From Plakobranchus ocellatus (taxonomy: Eukaryota > Mollusca > Gastropoda > Plakobranchidae), in contig BLXT01003724.1 in the NCBI GenBank assembly GCA_019648995.1, forward strand, positions 1,152,324-1,216,323: a stretch of 64,000 bases of DNA, written 5' to 3'. Numbering within the stretch: the stretch's first letter is position 1; every line of letters begins with the position of its first letter. A model generated the notes under the pieces. It was given only the letters and a program-made list of their open reading frames with translations. It searched no databases and was not told where the DNA came from. Shown here in pieces: positions 10,820 through 62,295 of the stretch. Both the position numbers and the translations under genes were made by a program.

Positions 10820-10843
10820 CAGCAGCAGCAGCAGCAGTAGATT
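10749..10843. repeat. (GCA)n/(GTA)n triplet repeat
   Basis: CAG units, a break, a long AGT run, then CAG units again. Directly abuts the first copy of the 160-bp duplication. Confidence 0.9.
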
Positions 10844-10999
10844 GTAGTAGATGCGCTGTCTATTAAAAGTCGATTTCAGAACAACAAAAAAAAAAAAAAA
10901 AATAGATAAGACTATCTCGTCTCGATTGGATCTAAATGAGATAGCCAGAGAAGTACCATAGGAGTTTGCACTTTAAAATATAGATATAGATCTAATTAA
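10841..10999. repeat. 160-bp direct duplication, copy 1 (upstream of GLDC)
   Basis: From ATTGTAGTAG to ATCTAATTAA it is nearly identical to 12861-13020, differing mainly in the A-run length and a few bases. It has no terminal inverted repeat and no open frame. Confidence 0.9.
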
Positions 11000-11060
11000 A
11001 AAGCAGTTAGATAGCCCCTAGGAGTCAACAGCGATATTACAGAGAAAGGAGCCAACGGCA

Positions 11061-11063
<3 letters not shown>

Positions 11064-11101
<38 letters not shown>
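11064..11101. repeat. (CT)n microsatellite
   Basis: A perfect CT run of about 19 units. Confidence 0.95.
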
Positions 11102-11102
<1 letters not shown>

Positions 11103-11156
11103 CAACACACATGCGATTTAGCAAACATGCCGATTTCTTTATGAATATTTTGTGAA

Positions 11157-11159
<3 letters not shown>

Positions 11160-11225
<66 letters not shown>
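11160..11225. repeat. (TA)n microsatellite
   Basis: A perfect TA run. The Tyr-Ile open frame across it is spurious. Confidence 0.95.
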
Positions 11226-11229
<4 letters not shown>

Positions 11230-11329
11230 TTCGCTTCCTACTATTATTTTTTTTTTTTGTGTCTTTTTCTTCGCATTTTCAAAAATGTTTCACTTGGTTT
11301 ATTTTATTTATCTGTTCATTTATTTATTT

Positions 11330-11425
11330 TCTATTATTATCAGTATTATTATCATCATTATTATTATTATTATTATCATCATCATTATCATCATCATCAT
11401 TATTATTATTATTGTCATTATTATT
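11330..11425. repeat. (TTA)n/(TCA)n triplet tract
   Basis: Imperfect TTA, ATC and ATT units. All overlapping open frames are low-complexity artefacts. Confidence 0.9.
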
Positions 11426-11613
11426 TCAGCCTTCTTTGCGCGTCAATCAGACAATATAGCCTCAAAGACCTTCACACTAGATAGCCTAATTCAATATTCA
11501 TGAGTTTGCCCTACATGGCCCACAAGTCCATTCTTGGAGTCACATAAAGAAGGTGTGGTGGCTACGGAGATTGTGATTGGATGATGAAAGTTTACAAAAT
11601 CAGCTGCAGGTCG

Positions 11614-11696
11614 TATAGCCGCATTTCGGTCCCCGAATAAGTTTTCCGTAAAAGCTTAGGGGACGTAAAACAAACTAGAAATATAGCCGCATTTCG
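11614..11696 (+). promoter_or_regulatory. Presumed GLDC promoter region with a repeated 15-mer
   Basis: The word TATAGCCGCATTTCG occurs at 11614-11628 and again at 11682-11696, 158 bp before the start codon. The sequence here is GC-richer than its surroundings. There is no clear TATA box. That this is a promoter is inferred from position. Confidence 0.35.
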
Positions 11697-11853
11697 CCTC
11701 TGCGCCAGTGCTGTGCGTACAACCAAAACAATACGCCCTGTCTACGCGCCTTAGCACCAGCACAGCTGTTAAGTGTTCTCTAAGCCTAACTTTTGAATTA
11801 AAATAAACTGCTTGTGTAGGGAAAGTGGCAGAGTTTTAGATCTAGACTGTAAT

Positions 11854-50533
<38,680 letters not shown>

Positions 50534-50627
50534 CTATTTCAAGCTCAAAAATTGCCATCGAGGAATAGATGTTACATGAGTCATCATTATAATAACGATT
50601 TTATTGTGAAAAGATTAAATTTGAGAA

Positions 50628-50633
50628 AATAAA
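50628..50633 (+). terminator. GLDC: GLDC poly(A) signal (proximal)
   Basis: AATAAA lies 95 nt after the stop. Further AATAAA words at 51011 and 53038 could serve longer 3' ends, but nothing in the sequence decides between them. Confidence 0.6.
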
Positions 50634-51049
50634 ATCTATTTCAAATATTTTGTGCTCCATCTACCAATAACTATGTAATTCAAGTGCCTCTGTTTTCGTA
50701 CCCTATGCATTGAGTTCATGCAGTTCAAGTGGTTATCACTTTTTTAAAACTTACAGGCCTTGGTTTACATTTTATTTCCTAATCTTAAGGCCACCTAAAA
50801 TGTATTTGTAACATGAAAATTCTCGAGACTCTCTTATTGTTTAAAAGTTTCATCAGTTTTGCATTTATTTTTTCTAAATTGTGTATGATAATATGCATCG
50901 TATAAAATGTATGATGGCGGCAAATCAATTCAAACAGCTCTTTTTTCAGTTTGGTTTACACATGCAAAATCAGGAAGCTTGATTTGTACCTTGTCTTCAG
51001 TTTTATGCATAATAAACCTCTTTTTCTACTTTTTTTTATCTTGATCTTA

Positions 51050-51053
<4 letters not shown>

Positions 51054-51119
<66 letters not shown>
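51054..51119. repeat. (TA)n microsatellite
   Basis: A perfect TA run downstream of GLDC. Confidence 0.95.
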
Positions 51120-51121
<2 letters not shown>

Positions 51122-54100
51122 GTATAATGTGAGAAAATGAGATTTTTAAGAATACATTTTGCTGCTATAGCAGAAATCAGACTTACTTTATTCTGCAGTT
51201 AAGTCATAATAGCTTGTTAGGTGTTTTGTAATCATTTAGTGGAATGGCATAATTTCTCTGGCTGAGATTTGAAGAAAGAAGTTACCACATTTGTATCTGG
51301 GGTTTTAAAGTTCTTTCCCCCCCCCCCCTCCCCCCAACAAATCCCACCATTTTAAGAAAGGAAAGTAAAATGAAAGCCAAGTGCATCTGAATGTGCTGGG
51401 TGGTAATTTTTATCACATTTTTTTAACAAGGCAAAAAGAAGGTACACTTTGTTGGGGAGGAATAAGTTAACATTTAGGTATTTTGTGATTGCAATTTCTG
51501 ATTTTAAAGTGACTGATGTGCATAACCACACCTGCATCTTCATAGAAAATATCAATGATCTTAATTTCAACTTCAGTGCCGTTTTTCTTATAACCACCAG
51601 AGTATTGTCCATTTTGTTTTTTTTGCCAATTTACTTCATTTTTTCAAGAAGAGATCTATGATACATGTATACTAATTGATTTAGTTTTTTTAAATATACA
51701 CATGTAGTCTGATATAAAGTTGTTTTTTTTCATCTCATGCTGCAAAGCCAGAATGCACTGTCATTTACTTGAAAATAGTGGATATAAAAGTTAAGACCAC
51801 TGGTCAGAATGTTAGAAAGTGATTGGTTTTTTAATGAAACATGTCAATTGTAATTTTTTTTTAGGAATTCTAATGTCTTCAAGCATTGTTCAGATGATTC
51901 AGATGTATATATGGCTTTTAGAAAGAGTTTTCATATGTTTTTTTTTTCACTTCTCTTTGTTCTTAAGAAGTAAAAACACCAATATTATGACCGAGAAATG
52001 CTATGCAGTTTTCACCATTGCAAGATCATCAATAACAAATGCAGCTTCTGGTTCTATAAATGTTTAAAATATTCAAAATGTAATTTTTATTTAGACGGTC
52101 TCAAGACATAAAATCTGAAAATATTTAACAAGCTTGCAAAACTGAATGGACATACAGTTGAGCATGGATTTCTCGAAAAAATGGTGAGTTTGAATGATAT
52201 CAGAGATTCATAGAACAAAAATAATATTAGTGTGGTTACTCCCCCTGATTTTGGCAAACATAGCAATAATTACTCTTCATGTGTGAATGGAAAGTTTTGC
52301 CATTATTTTTTTTTTTTTTTCTTGCAAATAGAAGAGGTTAAAAAACGGTTTTAATGGACTTTTTCTCAAAGGTGATGCCTTCATATTAGGGGTCTGGGGG
52401 CTTTCGAGTAACATTATCTGGGTCTTGGTCTTTGTCCTATCCGTTACGAGCACAGATCAGGTAGTAGCAAATCAATGAAGCGTAAGTGGCTCTGAAGATT
52501 TTTGTGCAAATACAGCCTGTGTGCTGTTTGTGCATGTGTTCCTTGGCTCACCAATTTGGCTTATTGACAATGACTGACTGAGCCAAACTTGTATGCACTG
52601 AGACAGGTTTGGCACTGCCCATCATCACTCTTTCTCACAAGTTTAATGTTTATCACTCAGATTTGGATCATATATTCAATAGGGACTGAGTGTGGGAGGG
52701 ACAGGCAGAATGGTGTACATTTTGCCAAGAGCTTTATTTCAGTGTTAGATCCTGCCTGTTGGTGATAGAAATTAGCAATTGGTACTTATATCAATCTAGT
52801 GCTAGACTTATTGTCTCTTGGGACAGGCTGGAGCAGGGGGGCATCATTTGCTATGATGCATCTGGAACTGTGTTTTATTTTTAAAAGATAAACAAAGTTC
52901 CCTCGTAGATCTGCTGATGACTGATGTACTTAGAATGTACTTGTGGGAAAAGCTGAGAAGGGGTCAGGAAGGCGTGTGTATTTGGTGATTTTGTACCTCA
53001 AGGGTTATTGTTGCTGTCTATTTACAGCCTGTCATATAATAAAACACTTATGATATAAACCTTACAGTTGGAACAACAAGTGCGATTTTATTCCTAGTGG
53101 TAATCTGCTCAAATTCTTGTAAATCCCAGTATCTTTTTGTATAATTGGAGGGCGTTGAGTGAATGAGTGTTGATTGAGCAAATCAGTTAGACAAAATAAT
53201 AGAAGTTATTAAGATACAAAGAGGTAACTGGCTCGCAAAAACAAAGCAGTTAGACAAATTTGTGACTTGCAGGAATCCATGTTCAACCTAATTTTGACCG
53301 AATATGTTTTGAATCTGTGCTATAAATATTTTAAGTTTGTTTAAAAAGGCAAACTTATTTAATTTTTAGTTCTCAACACTATTTTTTGCAATGTTTGACA
53401 CATCAACTCGGGTCTGAGGACATTATTAGTCAATGTATTTACAGAGCCTTGGTGTGAAAGAAAAAAATCTAATTTCAACTAAATAATAAGTGTTAGTGTT
53501 GAGATTTTATTGACAGTTTAAAGATTGTGACACACGCTGGCAATTTTAATAGAATATAAAAATTTTGTGTAAGTATTATACTTTACGACTTATGACAAAA
53601 TTCGATCGAGCTTGGTGATAGAGCTTCTGGGGTGCAATGTCTCCTTTTTTATTAATGTATTTTATAACCTTATTATCGCCTAGCTTCATTGATTCCAAAA
53701 ATAGTTGCAAACATAACTTCTAAAAATGTTTTATGCAAAAATCATTATGCTTACAGCTTGGTCATCTCAAATTCCTTGAATCATAAGCACAAAAATTTAA
53801 TAGGACATCAGTTTTTGAAATGCAAAGAAAATAGTAAATCTGTATGGGTTTATTATCCAAAATAAGCATTCTATATTTTTTGCCTCTAGTCATCAGGGTA
53901 TTTTAATTTTGGTTGTGGTTTTCAATAAAGATGAGAAGAAATACATTCCCCCTTTTTTTCCTCAAATTTGGCGTATGCATTTTTCAAAACCAATATTTGA
54001 TTTTACATTCAAATTATTAAATTTTCATTTGAAAATAAGTCAAGTTATTTTTTACATCATCTGCACCATTATTGTACAAATTATGCATTATGACTGAATT

Positions 54101-57100
54101 ATCTTGTTTTGTTTATGCTGTTTCTACATTCTAATCAATCAATTGAAAGTTGTTTGCTCAATTCTGAAACTTGAATCAGGAATGAGTATGGCACATCTTA
54201 TTCATATAACTAATAATCATGTTGTTGATGATCTCAGGTCCATTATGGGGGTTGTAGAGTCAATCTGGAAACAATTCCTTTATATAAAATATATATATAT
54301 ATATACACTATTCATTGATTTTTAAAAATGAGTTGTTGCAATCATCATGTTTAATTAATAAAGAGAAGAATACACAAGTAATCAAATTGTTTTTGTTTTT
54401 AGTAAGTAAAAGGCTTTACTTGTGAACCAAACATTTGAAACAAAAACATACGATGTATTTTTTTTAGAATATAAGTAGAAGATTAAAAATTATTTTGAAA
54501 AAAAAAAAACAGACTTTAAAAATTATCCCATAACATTATAACTGTAGGAATAGGTTTTATAGGGGTTGATTTGAAACATTTTTTTAATACACGTATGATG
54601 CTCAATGCTTTAATGCTTATCAGGGTACAGTCTTTTTTTTATTAAATGCACTACTGGTTCTCCAGCATAAACTGAAAAAAAGGCTGGCAGTGTTCCTTTA
54701 CAAGTTCAAGGGGACGCATATGAAGTTGCACTGTAAGGACCATTTACAGATTATTGAAAGCCACACTATTTAGCTCACTTACATTTTTATGCATGAGGGC
54801 AAATTTGCTGGCTGTGGCCAACAAGTTGGTCAATCCAAATATATTTGTCACTGACAGCTAATTGTAGGCAGCTACATTAAATTGTTTGTTACACTTTGTA
54901 ATGACTAGGCAAAGCTTTTGGTATTCCAGACCTAGATATCCAAATTCATGTTTCCATATTTAGATCTAGTCTGTGGATTCCTGACTCAGGATTTTGATGA
55001 AGTTAATTCCAAGCATATTTTATCCAAATATCACTCTACTCTAGTTCTAACTGTTTGCAAAAGCAGTTTGCATTGCTTTTGGATCATACGAAAAAAATTT
55101 GGTACTTATGATAGCATAGGCATACTTGCAGGCAAGTGCAAACTTTGGGTCACTTATTGCCAGCCTATATAATTTTGCTTGCTTGCGTCCATGTTTAGGT
55201 TACTTTTTGCCAGAATTAGCGGAGAGGAAAAGAAAACCAAAAAAAAAAAAAACACATTTACATCATTAAGAGTCAATTCAAGAAGACTATGCCCACAAGA
55301 AAAAAAAAATTTGAAAACAAGAAAGTGAGATATTTTAAGCATAATCAAGTACACAATACCATCTCAATATATATCAGAGAGTAAGATTTATAAAGCTTTG
55401 GGGACATAAAAAACACAAAAACAATACATGTATTGAAGAATAGACCAGGATGAAATTGCATAAAAGCTCAGACTCTGTGGCTGTACAGTACACGATTCTA
55501 CTCCCGAAGTAGAGATGGTACCAAAATTGAGTCAGTGATGATTGACAATGCTTACACATTTTATATATATAATAACAAATTTAACTTTGAGGTCAGCTGA
55601 TCAAATCTGGTCACAAGAATTGGTTTGATAAATTATTCCAAAAGACTTTTCAAGACATGATTAAAAGTTTGCCATAGTCAGCACAAGGCAATTATGCAAG
55701 CATCACTTCCCTCAAAGGCAAAAAAAGTTTATACAGTATGTGTGTAAGTGTATATTTACAGCTTACACCACTTGAAATAAAACTTGCTTAGTAATAGTAC
55801 TGTGAAATAAAGAAGAAAACATATGCCAATTAGAATGATATACGAGTAGGGCCTGCATACAGAATGAAACCGCAAAATATTATTATATTACAGTGTATTC
55901 CACTTGAAATAAAACTTGCTTTATACTGTGAAATGAAGAAAACTGCCATTTTATACTAGTTTTTACATACAACATGAAACAGCAAAAGTAACTAACTGAT
56001 TTGCTTTATTATAAGCTTCTGGTAAAGTAATATAGAATTAGAAGGCAATAACATCAAATTACAATATTGAGGGAGTAACTTGTATATAATGATGGAACTT
56101 CTGGTCAAGATTAAATCAATCTTTCGGTTAGGATTTTCTTTCTTTTTTGGTTCTTTTACTTTAGTATTACTCTATAAGTCAGATTTATATTTATTTTAAC
56201 ATGTAATATTACAATGCTTATAATAAGACATTATTAAATGTCTGCAAAGGGCTAGCAAAAATGAATAATGATTCCCTTTTATTTATATATCATTATAAAG
56301 CAATAAAACTAGATTTTAAACTTTGGAGTTGAATTCAACTTTTTCAATATTATGATTTTAAGGAATAATCATTTCTATGTACTTCACAGTTGAAGCATTT
56401 CAATTTGGTTCCATAGTTTTTGATATTTCAGCAATTCTTGTACCACGAAATCGTTGAATATTTAGTGATTATATTAAAATTTTGAAAAGTTGAGAAGTTG
56501 CTTACATTTACTGCTGCCTCTAAGCAAATGGTTGTTCCCATAGCTCATATAATGTCAGAAATAATTTTATCTGTCGAAAGAAGCAAAACAGCTTTTACAT
56601 GTATATATATGCATGTATAAATATATATATATGAATCGGGAAACTTTTCAACAAACAATTACAACTGAAAAATTATATTTTGCAGTTTCCCTTTTATCAT
56701 ACAAAATAAAATTTCAGACACTTTTGCTACTTAAAAAAAATTTTTGAATAAAATTATTTGATAATGAAATTTTGGCATTCTATGTCTTGCATGGGTCACA
56801 AGGGAATTTTTTTTAAACCAAGGATGTAGGCACTATAGCACTTTCAATTCAATGAAGGATAACTGTCAGAATTGTGTAGCCTTTTCTGCAGGTAGGAAAA
56901 CTGTTTTTGAGTGTTTTCCTTTTATAACTTTAAGATTTGAACTATCCAGGTTTAAAAATTTGAGACTCAACTTTATAGAAAAAGTTTTAATAGCCGGGGC
57001 CTTGTTTAAAGTTTTAACTGGAAACAGGTTTAAAAATCAGACTTTCAAGGCTACAACAAGTCAAATGGTGTTGAAGAAAATTCTTCTAGCCATAGGCATT

Positions 57101-57362
57101 CATTCCATTTCCACTGTGTCATTTTTTTTTCCATAGCACATGCCTTTGCTTATCTATGAACAGGTTGTAAATATTAACAACAACAATGGCTGAGCATGGT
57201 ACAGCTAGATCTTACGAGAAAAGAAACTGTAGGGCTTATTTGAAATTGTAAATTATTGAATAAATTGTTCATCAGCTGCTTTATTTCCATATATTTGCAA
57301 CAATGGTATCGCAATGCGGTCAAGTTCACATAATACAATTTTCTGATAAATTGAGGGAAAAG

Positions 57363-57668
57363 ATTTCCAATTATGCACAGAGAGTGATATATTCTGGTAA
57401 TAACAAAATGAAGGCAATTTTATTCAACTGATGACAATTTAACATTCAGCAACAATAATAAGAAATTACAAATAAGTTGATCATGTCTGATTCAGCAATT
57501 AATTTAGAAATAAAATGCAAGTGATCTTAAAGAAATTGTGTTTTATTTCCAAATCATTAAGTCACAATGAATTGCTATGAAAATAGAAAAAGAATGTGAT
57601 ATGACAATTTGGTTAGCAGTCTAGCTTCAATAAATTTATTTTTCTTGTGTGCAAATTTGGAAGTCTTG
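57363..57668. repeat. Unnamed dispersed repeat, copy B
   Basis: Same block order as copies A and C; the shortest copy, with the early blocks diverged. Confidence 0.65.
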
Positions 57669-59749
57669 CTAATCCATGTATATTCCAAAATTGGATTTTA
57701 CCTCTTTTACCCTAATTGTAATAAATTGTTGTTTTGAACTTTGAAGTCTCAGAAAACCTCAGATAATTCAAAGCTAATGCATTGCAAATAGGCCTAACTT
57801 ACCAGGTTAGATTTGGCCAAGTACAGCGCCGTGTTACTTAGGTTCTGTGACTACTCCTATTTTTAGCCGTTAAAAACTAGACATAGACAGTACATGTATA
57901 TACATTTTACACTGGAGGGAGATGAGCAAGAAAGGAATAAAATGAGCATGAGGGGCAGCTAAGGCAAATGGTCTTGTGCAAATGGATCGGGAATGGGCAA
58001 GATGCAATCAGTCTAGAATCAACCATGTCCTTCTTAAACAGCCCATGCATGCTTAAATTTGTTTGATGATTTGATCAAATACGATTGACACAAATTCTTT
58101 TGAAAGGTTTTTAATTGTGTATGGGCATATTTTGAGGTAAAAAAATTTTGATGTCAAATATTTGACAGATGTGTTTTTAGCTGATATTTTTTGTCAAACC
58201 ATCCAATTGTTTGAGCATGTGTGGGCCTCCTCAAATTGTTTGCGCAAACATCATTTTTTCCACTTGCTGCAGATAGAAAAAAATCTACTTTTTATTCCGC
58301 GTGGCACCATCAAAGGATAAAACAAAATTGTTATGGAACTGATTGAAGTGTACAGAGTTGACCTAAACTAAGGAAAGAATAAAGTGACCTTGATAAAAAA
58401 AAAAAAAAAAAGGAGCTGACTATGATGTTCTGCTGCTGAAATACAGGCAGTGGTATGCATATGCCACAAAATAAGAAATGCAAAAAAAAACCAGCTCAAC
58501 GAGGACGAGTTTCCAAGGGGAGTTAAAGAAATTAGACCACTCTCAAACTCAAAAGTCTGGGGTCAGTGCAAATGATATCTACAAACCTTCATTGTGATTT
58601 TTGATGCTCTGTTATTTTTGAGTATTCAAGAAAGTCTGTCAGCTGGAGATATGGCACTACGCATAACTGATCTTGTTTACTTATGAAAGGTTTCAAAAGT
58701 TTCAAAAGCTCATCAAACGAAACTTTGTCCATTCACAAACAGTTTTTGAAATTGCAACTCATCGCAACCCATCTACTAGTCAATTAGAATGGCCAAACTT
58801 TAGGTGCTGCAAAAAACAATTTTTGGCCCACTTTCTTTTATTTTGCTTAAAGGTTAACGTGAGTACCAATGCTGTTGGTGTGTCCATTACAAAATCTGGG
58901 CACAAACTGATGTTCGCACAAAAAAATTTAAGTATTTAACTGTCAAAAAATGTTGATCAAAACCGTTTGACAAACAAGTTTGAGTGTGTATGGGCCACTT
59001 TAGGCAAGGCCCATACTGGAGGCGACTTATAATATAATAGCTGACATGAAGGACCGTGTGTCAGTGTCACAGTTACTATGCTTTACCCAACTACAAGTAA
59101 AGGCTTTATCAGAAAAAAAATGACTAACACAAATAAACTATCATAGAAAAATACTAAGAAAACGAGCATGACATAAAATATAACCTTAACGTTGAAAAAG
59201 CGTAATGTAAAATGAAATTTTTTAAAAGAATGCACCAATTACATTTTACATTACGTTTTTTCTCCGACAAGTTGCCGACTTGGTGTGCGCTCGCACCAAA
59301 GAAAGAGAGTATTTCAAAACATGTATTGTTGGACACGTGAACTGCTGCCTCCATTGTGGGCCTACGCTTAGGGCAAAACGTTTTTACATATACTTTGTGT
59401 TGTTTCATCTGTTTTTATAAGTTTGAGTTGGTGGTTGTTTTCTTTTACAGAATGGAGGTAAAATTTTTGCCCTATATATTTCTAATTGAACAAACTGAAG
59501 AAGACCACAGATTTTTTCTAGGTATGCGACTGCCAAAGAGGGGAGCATCCTGAGACTGAGAGGGTCTGAGGGCATACTCCCCTTCAAAATTTTTTTTTTA
59601 AAAAGGACTGTTATTAGTGTTAACAAAGCCATTTGGAGGCACTTTGGCATCAATTTAACAAATATTTTGTTCAACTCTGATGTAGTGAAATATCTAGTGA
59701 CAGCATTTAAAATTCATGTACACATTCCTACCTTTGAAAATATGGAAGC

Positions 59750-60161
59750 CCTCCAATTATGCACTCATAGCGATATTCTGAAATTAATGACGAAATTTGT
59801 AGGCATGATACTATTGTTAGTCACCTGATGAAAATTCATAAAATTTACATGTATTTACAATTATCACTATCAGCAATTAGCCTACTGGTACAAATAATTT
59901 TGTCCAAGAACAAAGATGTCTTGTAACATTTTTTGAAAATGATCACCTGAGAAGTGAGATCACCATAATGGCAGCCGAGATTTGGTTGATCAGGTCTGCA
60001 TCAGCAATTAATTTAGAAATAAAATGCAAGTGATCTCACGAAATTGTGAACCATTTTCATATTACATGTATTGAATAGCCATATTCTGATATATGACAAG
60101 TGTCAAGGAGGCAAGCAGTCTAGCTTCCATCAAATTTACATTTCTTGCGTGCACATTGGGA
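59750..60161. repeat. Unnamed dispersed repeat, copy C
   Basis: Matches copy A over its full length, including TTATGCACTCATAGC, TGAAAATGATCACCT (compare GAAAAAAAATGATCACCT) and GGGAAGTCTTGCC. Confidence 0.65.
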
Positions 60162-61693
60162 AGTCTTGCCAAAAAAGCTTTTCCAATCATCAACTGTAAA
60201 AATGTAGAACATTAGGTAAAAATGCACAAGAAACCTGAATATGAATAGATAGTACCAAGTCCACTTCAGAAAAAAAAGGACCTTAAATTTAAAGGACAGG
60301 AGGGTGTAGAAGATTGGTTCCTGACTAAGTCAAAGCAAAGCGCCAGGCCAACATGCCCAATAGAGCACACAACCTGTGTGAGTACATTCCAACCTGTTAA
60401 CCTTTTAATGTTTAGCAAATCATCCCTAGATTAACAACATGAAACGAAAATCATCCCTAAAATTTTACTATTCGTATTTCAACTATTTGTTAAATTTAGG
60501 GTCATTGATGCTGCTATTGGAATTCAAGTTCATTAGCTTTAAGTTTCTACATATACATTACAATATAAACATTCCATCCATTCTATCCTTATAACGCAAA
60601 ATGCCTTGATGCATTCTTTTAAAAAATAATGCGTTGTCTCTTACAAATTGGAACTTCTGTATAGACCGTTTTCCTTTTGGTCATATTGAAGAGACTCATC
60701 AAAGATAAACAGGCCTGATTGATCATTACGTTCTGATCTACAGGCAGTTTATTATCACAGGACTGGCAATGGCTTGAGTCTAGCATAAATCACTAAATCA
60801 GACACCATCTGGCGCAGAGCCTCCGAGTTCAATGCTGGGTCTATATCAGCCAGTGCAAAACATTAGGTTAGGCCCACTCTGGACTATGAGGATATTGTGC
60901 ATATATAGACCTAGTTAGTCTCAACTCAAATCTAAATGATGTTCAACCAAACCATTGATTCTAAATCTAAGTTGACAGATTAAAAACGGTGGAAAAGTTA
61001 CAAATTTCTATTAAAATTGGATTTCTACCGAGTCGATTTTCTTGTATCAAGGTCACTTATTTCAAATTTACCATCAGAACTTTTGTTAAATTGCTTTCCT
61101 CGCAAAGATAAATTCTGTTGAAAAATACCCTAGTCCAGGGGAATGACCAACTGTCAACAAATCAACGATCAGCAATTTGTAGGCCTAGAGGGAGTAGGAA
61201 AGATGCATCCAATGTACAGATGAGGAATTATTGCAACTAACAATTAACAATAACATCAAGAAGAATGAAAATGTGGATTTTTTTTTTTATCCGTACAGGC
61301 AGCGACTTATATAGATCTAGATTAAGTTAAATATTTAAAATGGCTAAAGGAAAAAAATGGCCTACAAGTTATCCAGACATAAATGGACTGTCAACGTGAC
61401 CAAAAATTAGGCCTAAAGAGTGAGGTTTTGATTTGTAAGACTAAGAGGAAGGCCTAGGCCCGGACATTTATATTTAGTGATTTTTCAGAAACACAAAAGA
61501 ATAAGATAAAAGATAGGGGGCCATATAGATCTAGATCTAGATTCTAGACCTTAGAAGCAAATAGGTAAAAAATAGATTAAATCTTGATAGTAGATCTAGT
61601 ACTAGATCTACTTGATAGAGATCAAGCTCTAGATTTAGGTAGGCCTATTTTGGTTAAATTTGTACGTCAGAGATCAACTTCGGGATCAAAGTT

Positions 61694-61709
61694 GGCCCTG
61701 AGAAGGGCC
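61694..61709 (-). terminator. Histone mRNA 3' stem-loop
   Basis: The minus strand reads GGCCCTTCTCAGGGCC: a 6-bp GC-rich stem with a TTCT-type loop, matching the metazoan histone stem-loop. It starts 28 nt after the stop codon, the usual distance. It binds SLBP and directs U7-dependent cleavage of replication-dependent histone mRNA (known). No clear purine-rich downstream element was picked out. Confidence 0.92.
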
Positions 61710-61737
61710 GTTGTTTGTAAAGAATCAGTGTTGCTGC

Positions 61738-62151
61738 CTAAAATTCCTGAGACTGGGAGGATTTCTTTGCTTTCGCTGTTGCTGCAGCTGCTGATTTTTT
61801 AGGAAGCAGAACTGCCTGGATGTTAGGCAAGACACCACCTTGAGCAATAGTGACACCTGACAACAATTTGTTCAATTCTTCGTCATTTCTGATTGCTAGT
61901 TGAAGGTGACGTGGAATGATTCTCGTTTTCTTGTTATCACGTGCAGCATTCCCTGCCAGTTCCAAAACTTCAGCTGCAAGATACTCGAGAACAGCAGCAA
62001 GGTATACTGGTGCTCCAGCTCCCACACGCTCGGCATAGTTTCCTCTTCTCAGAAGACGATGAATTCTGCCAACTGGAAATTGAAGGCCAGCACGGGATGA
62101 TCGGCTTTTACCCTTTGCTTTCGCCTTTCCACCTTTGCCTCTGCCTGACAT
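61738..62151 (-). CDS. H2AX: Histone H2A.X (core histone with C-terminal SQEF)
   Basis: Intronless, 137 residues. The N-terminus is [20 protein letters not shown]. The histone fold has [38 protein letters not shown] and [20 protein letters not shown], with acidic-patch residues kept. The C-terminal tail is longer than in canonical H2A and ends S-Q-S-Q-E-F. A terminal S-Q-E/D-hydrophobic motif defines H2A.X and is the site phosphorylated by ATM/ATR-class kinases at DNA breaks (known). A second SQ sits two residues earlier. The open frame extends 10 codons upstream, but MSGRGK is the conserved start. No other histone gene lies within 60 kb. Confidence 0.95.
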   Translation of the reverse strand: MSGRGKGGKAKAKGKSRSSRAGLQFPVGRIHRLLRRGNYAERVGAGAPVYLAAVLEYLAAEVLELAGNAARDNKKTRIIPRHLQLAIRNDEELNKLLSGVTIAQGGVLPNIQAVLLPKKSAAAATAKAKKSSQSQEF

Positions 62152-62271
62152 GTTGACTCTAGATCTAATAAAACTGAGCAAGGTACTGAATTGGCTCCAA
62201 GTTGAGACTTGCGATGCGACGGTTGCAGTCGACAGATGATGCTTGAAACAATTTGAAGTGAATGAAATGTT

Positions 62272-62279
62272 GCGCCAAA
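62272..62279 (-). promoter_or_regulatory. E2F-like site in the H2A.X promoter
   Basis: TTTGGCGC on the minus strand matches the E2F consensus TTTSSCGC. It lies between the TATA box and the start codon, near the expected transcription start, and would fit S-phase control. Confidence 0.55.
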
Positions 62280-62289
62280 ATTCTAAGAG

Positions 62290-62295
62290 TTTATA
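62290..62295 (-). promoter_or_regulatory. TATA box of H2A.X
   Basis: TATAAA on the minus strand, 139 nt before the ATG, implying a leader of roughly 110 nt. Confidence 0.6.

Larger units (their letters stand above)
8528..11853. other. Intergenic region between the divergent GNAT-like gene and GLDC
   Basis: Holds three LINE pieces, several microsatellites, the first copy of a 160-bp duplicated segment and the presumed GLDC promoter. No intact gene was found. Confidence 0.6.
50534..61693. other. Intergenic region between GLDC and H2A.X
   Basis: About 11 kb, AT-rich. It holds possible longer GLDC 3' ends, a TA microsatellite, and repeat copies B and C. Scanning both strands I found no exon with convincing homology. 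The short open frames (for example 56852-57136 and 58673-58939) lack family features. Confidence 0.55.

Noticed and set aside
11152-11503. Open frames rich in Tyr-Ile, Ile and Ser-Leu
   Set aside because: Translations of TA and TTA/TCA repeats.
56852-57136. 94-codon plus-strand open frame
   Set aside because: No conserved motif, splice context or start context; typical chance frame.
58050-59010. Possible inverted-repeat element (TTTGAG...GTGTGGGCC-like words at both ends)
   Set aside because: The similar words are in the same orientation and too diverged to define an element by eye.
62190-62194. CCAAT box for H2A.X
   Set aside because: It lies about 40 nt before the ATG, downstream of the TATA box, so it would be inside the leader.
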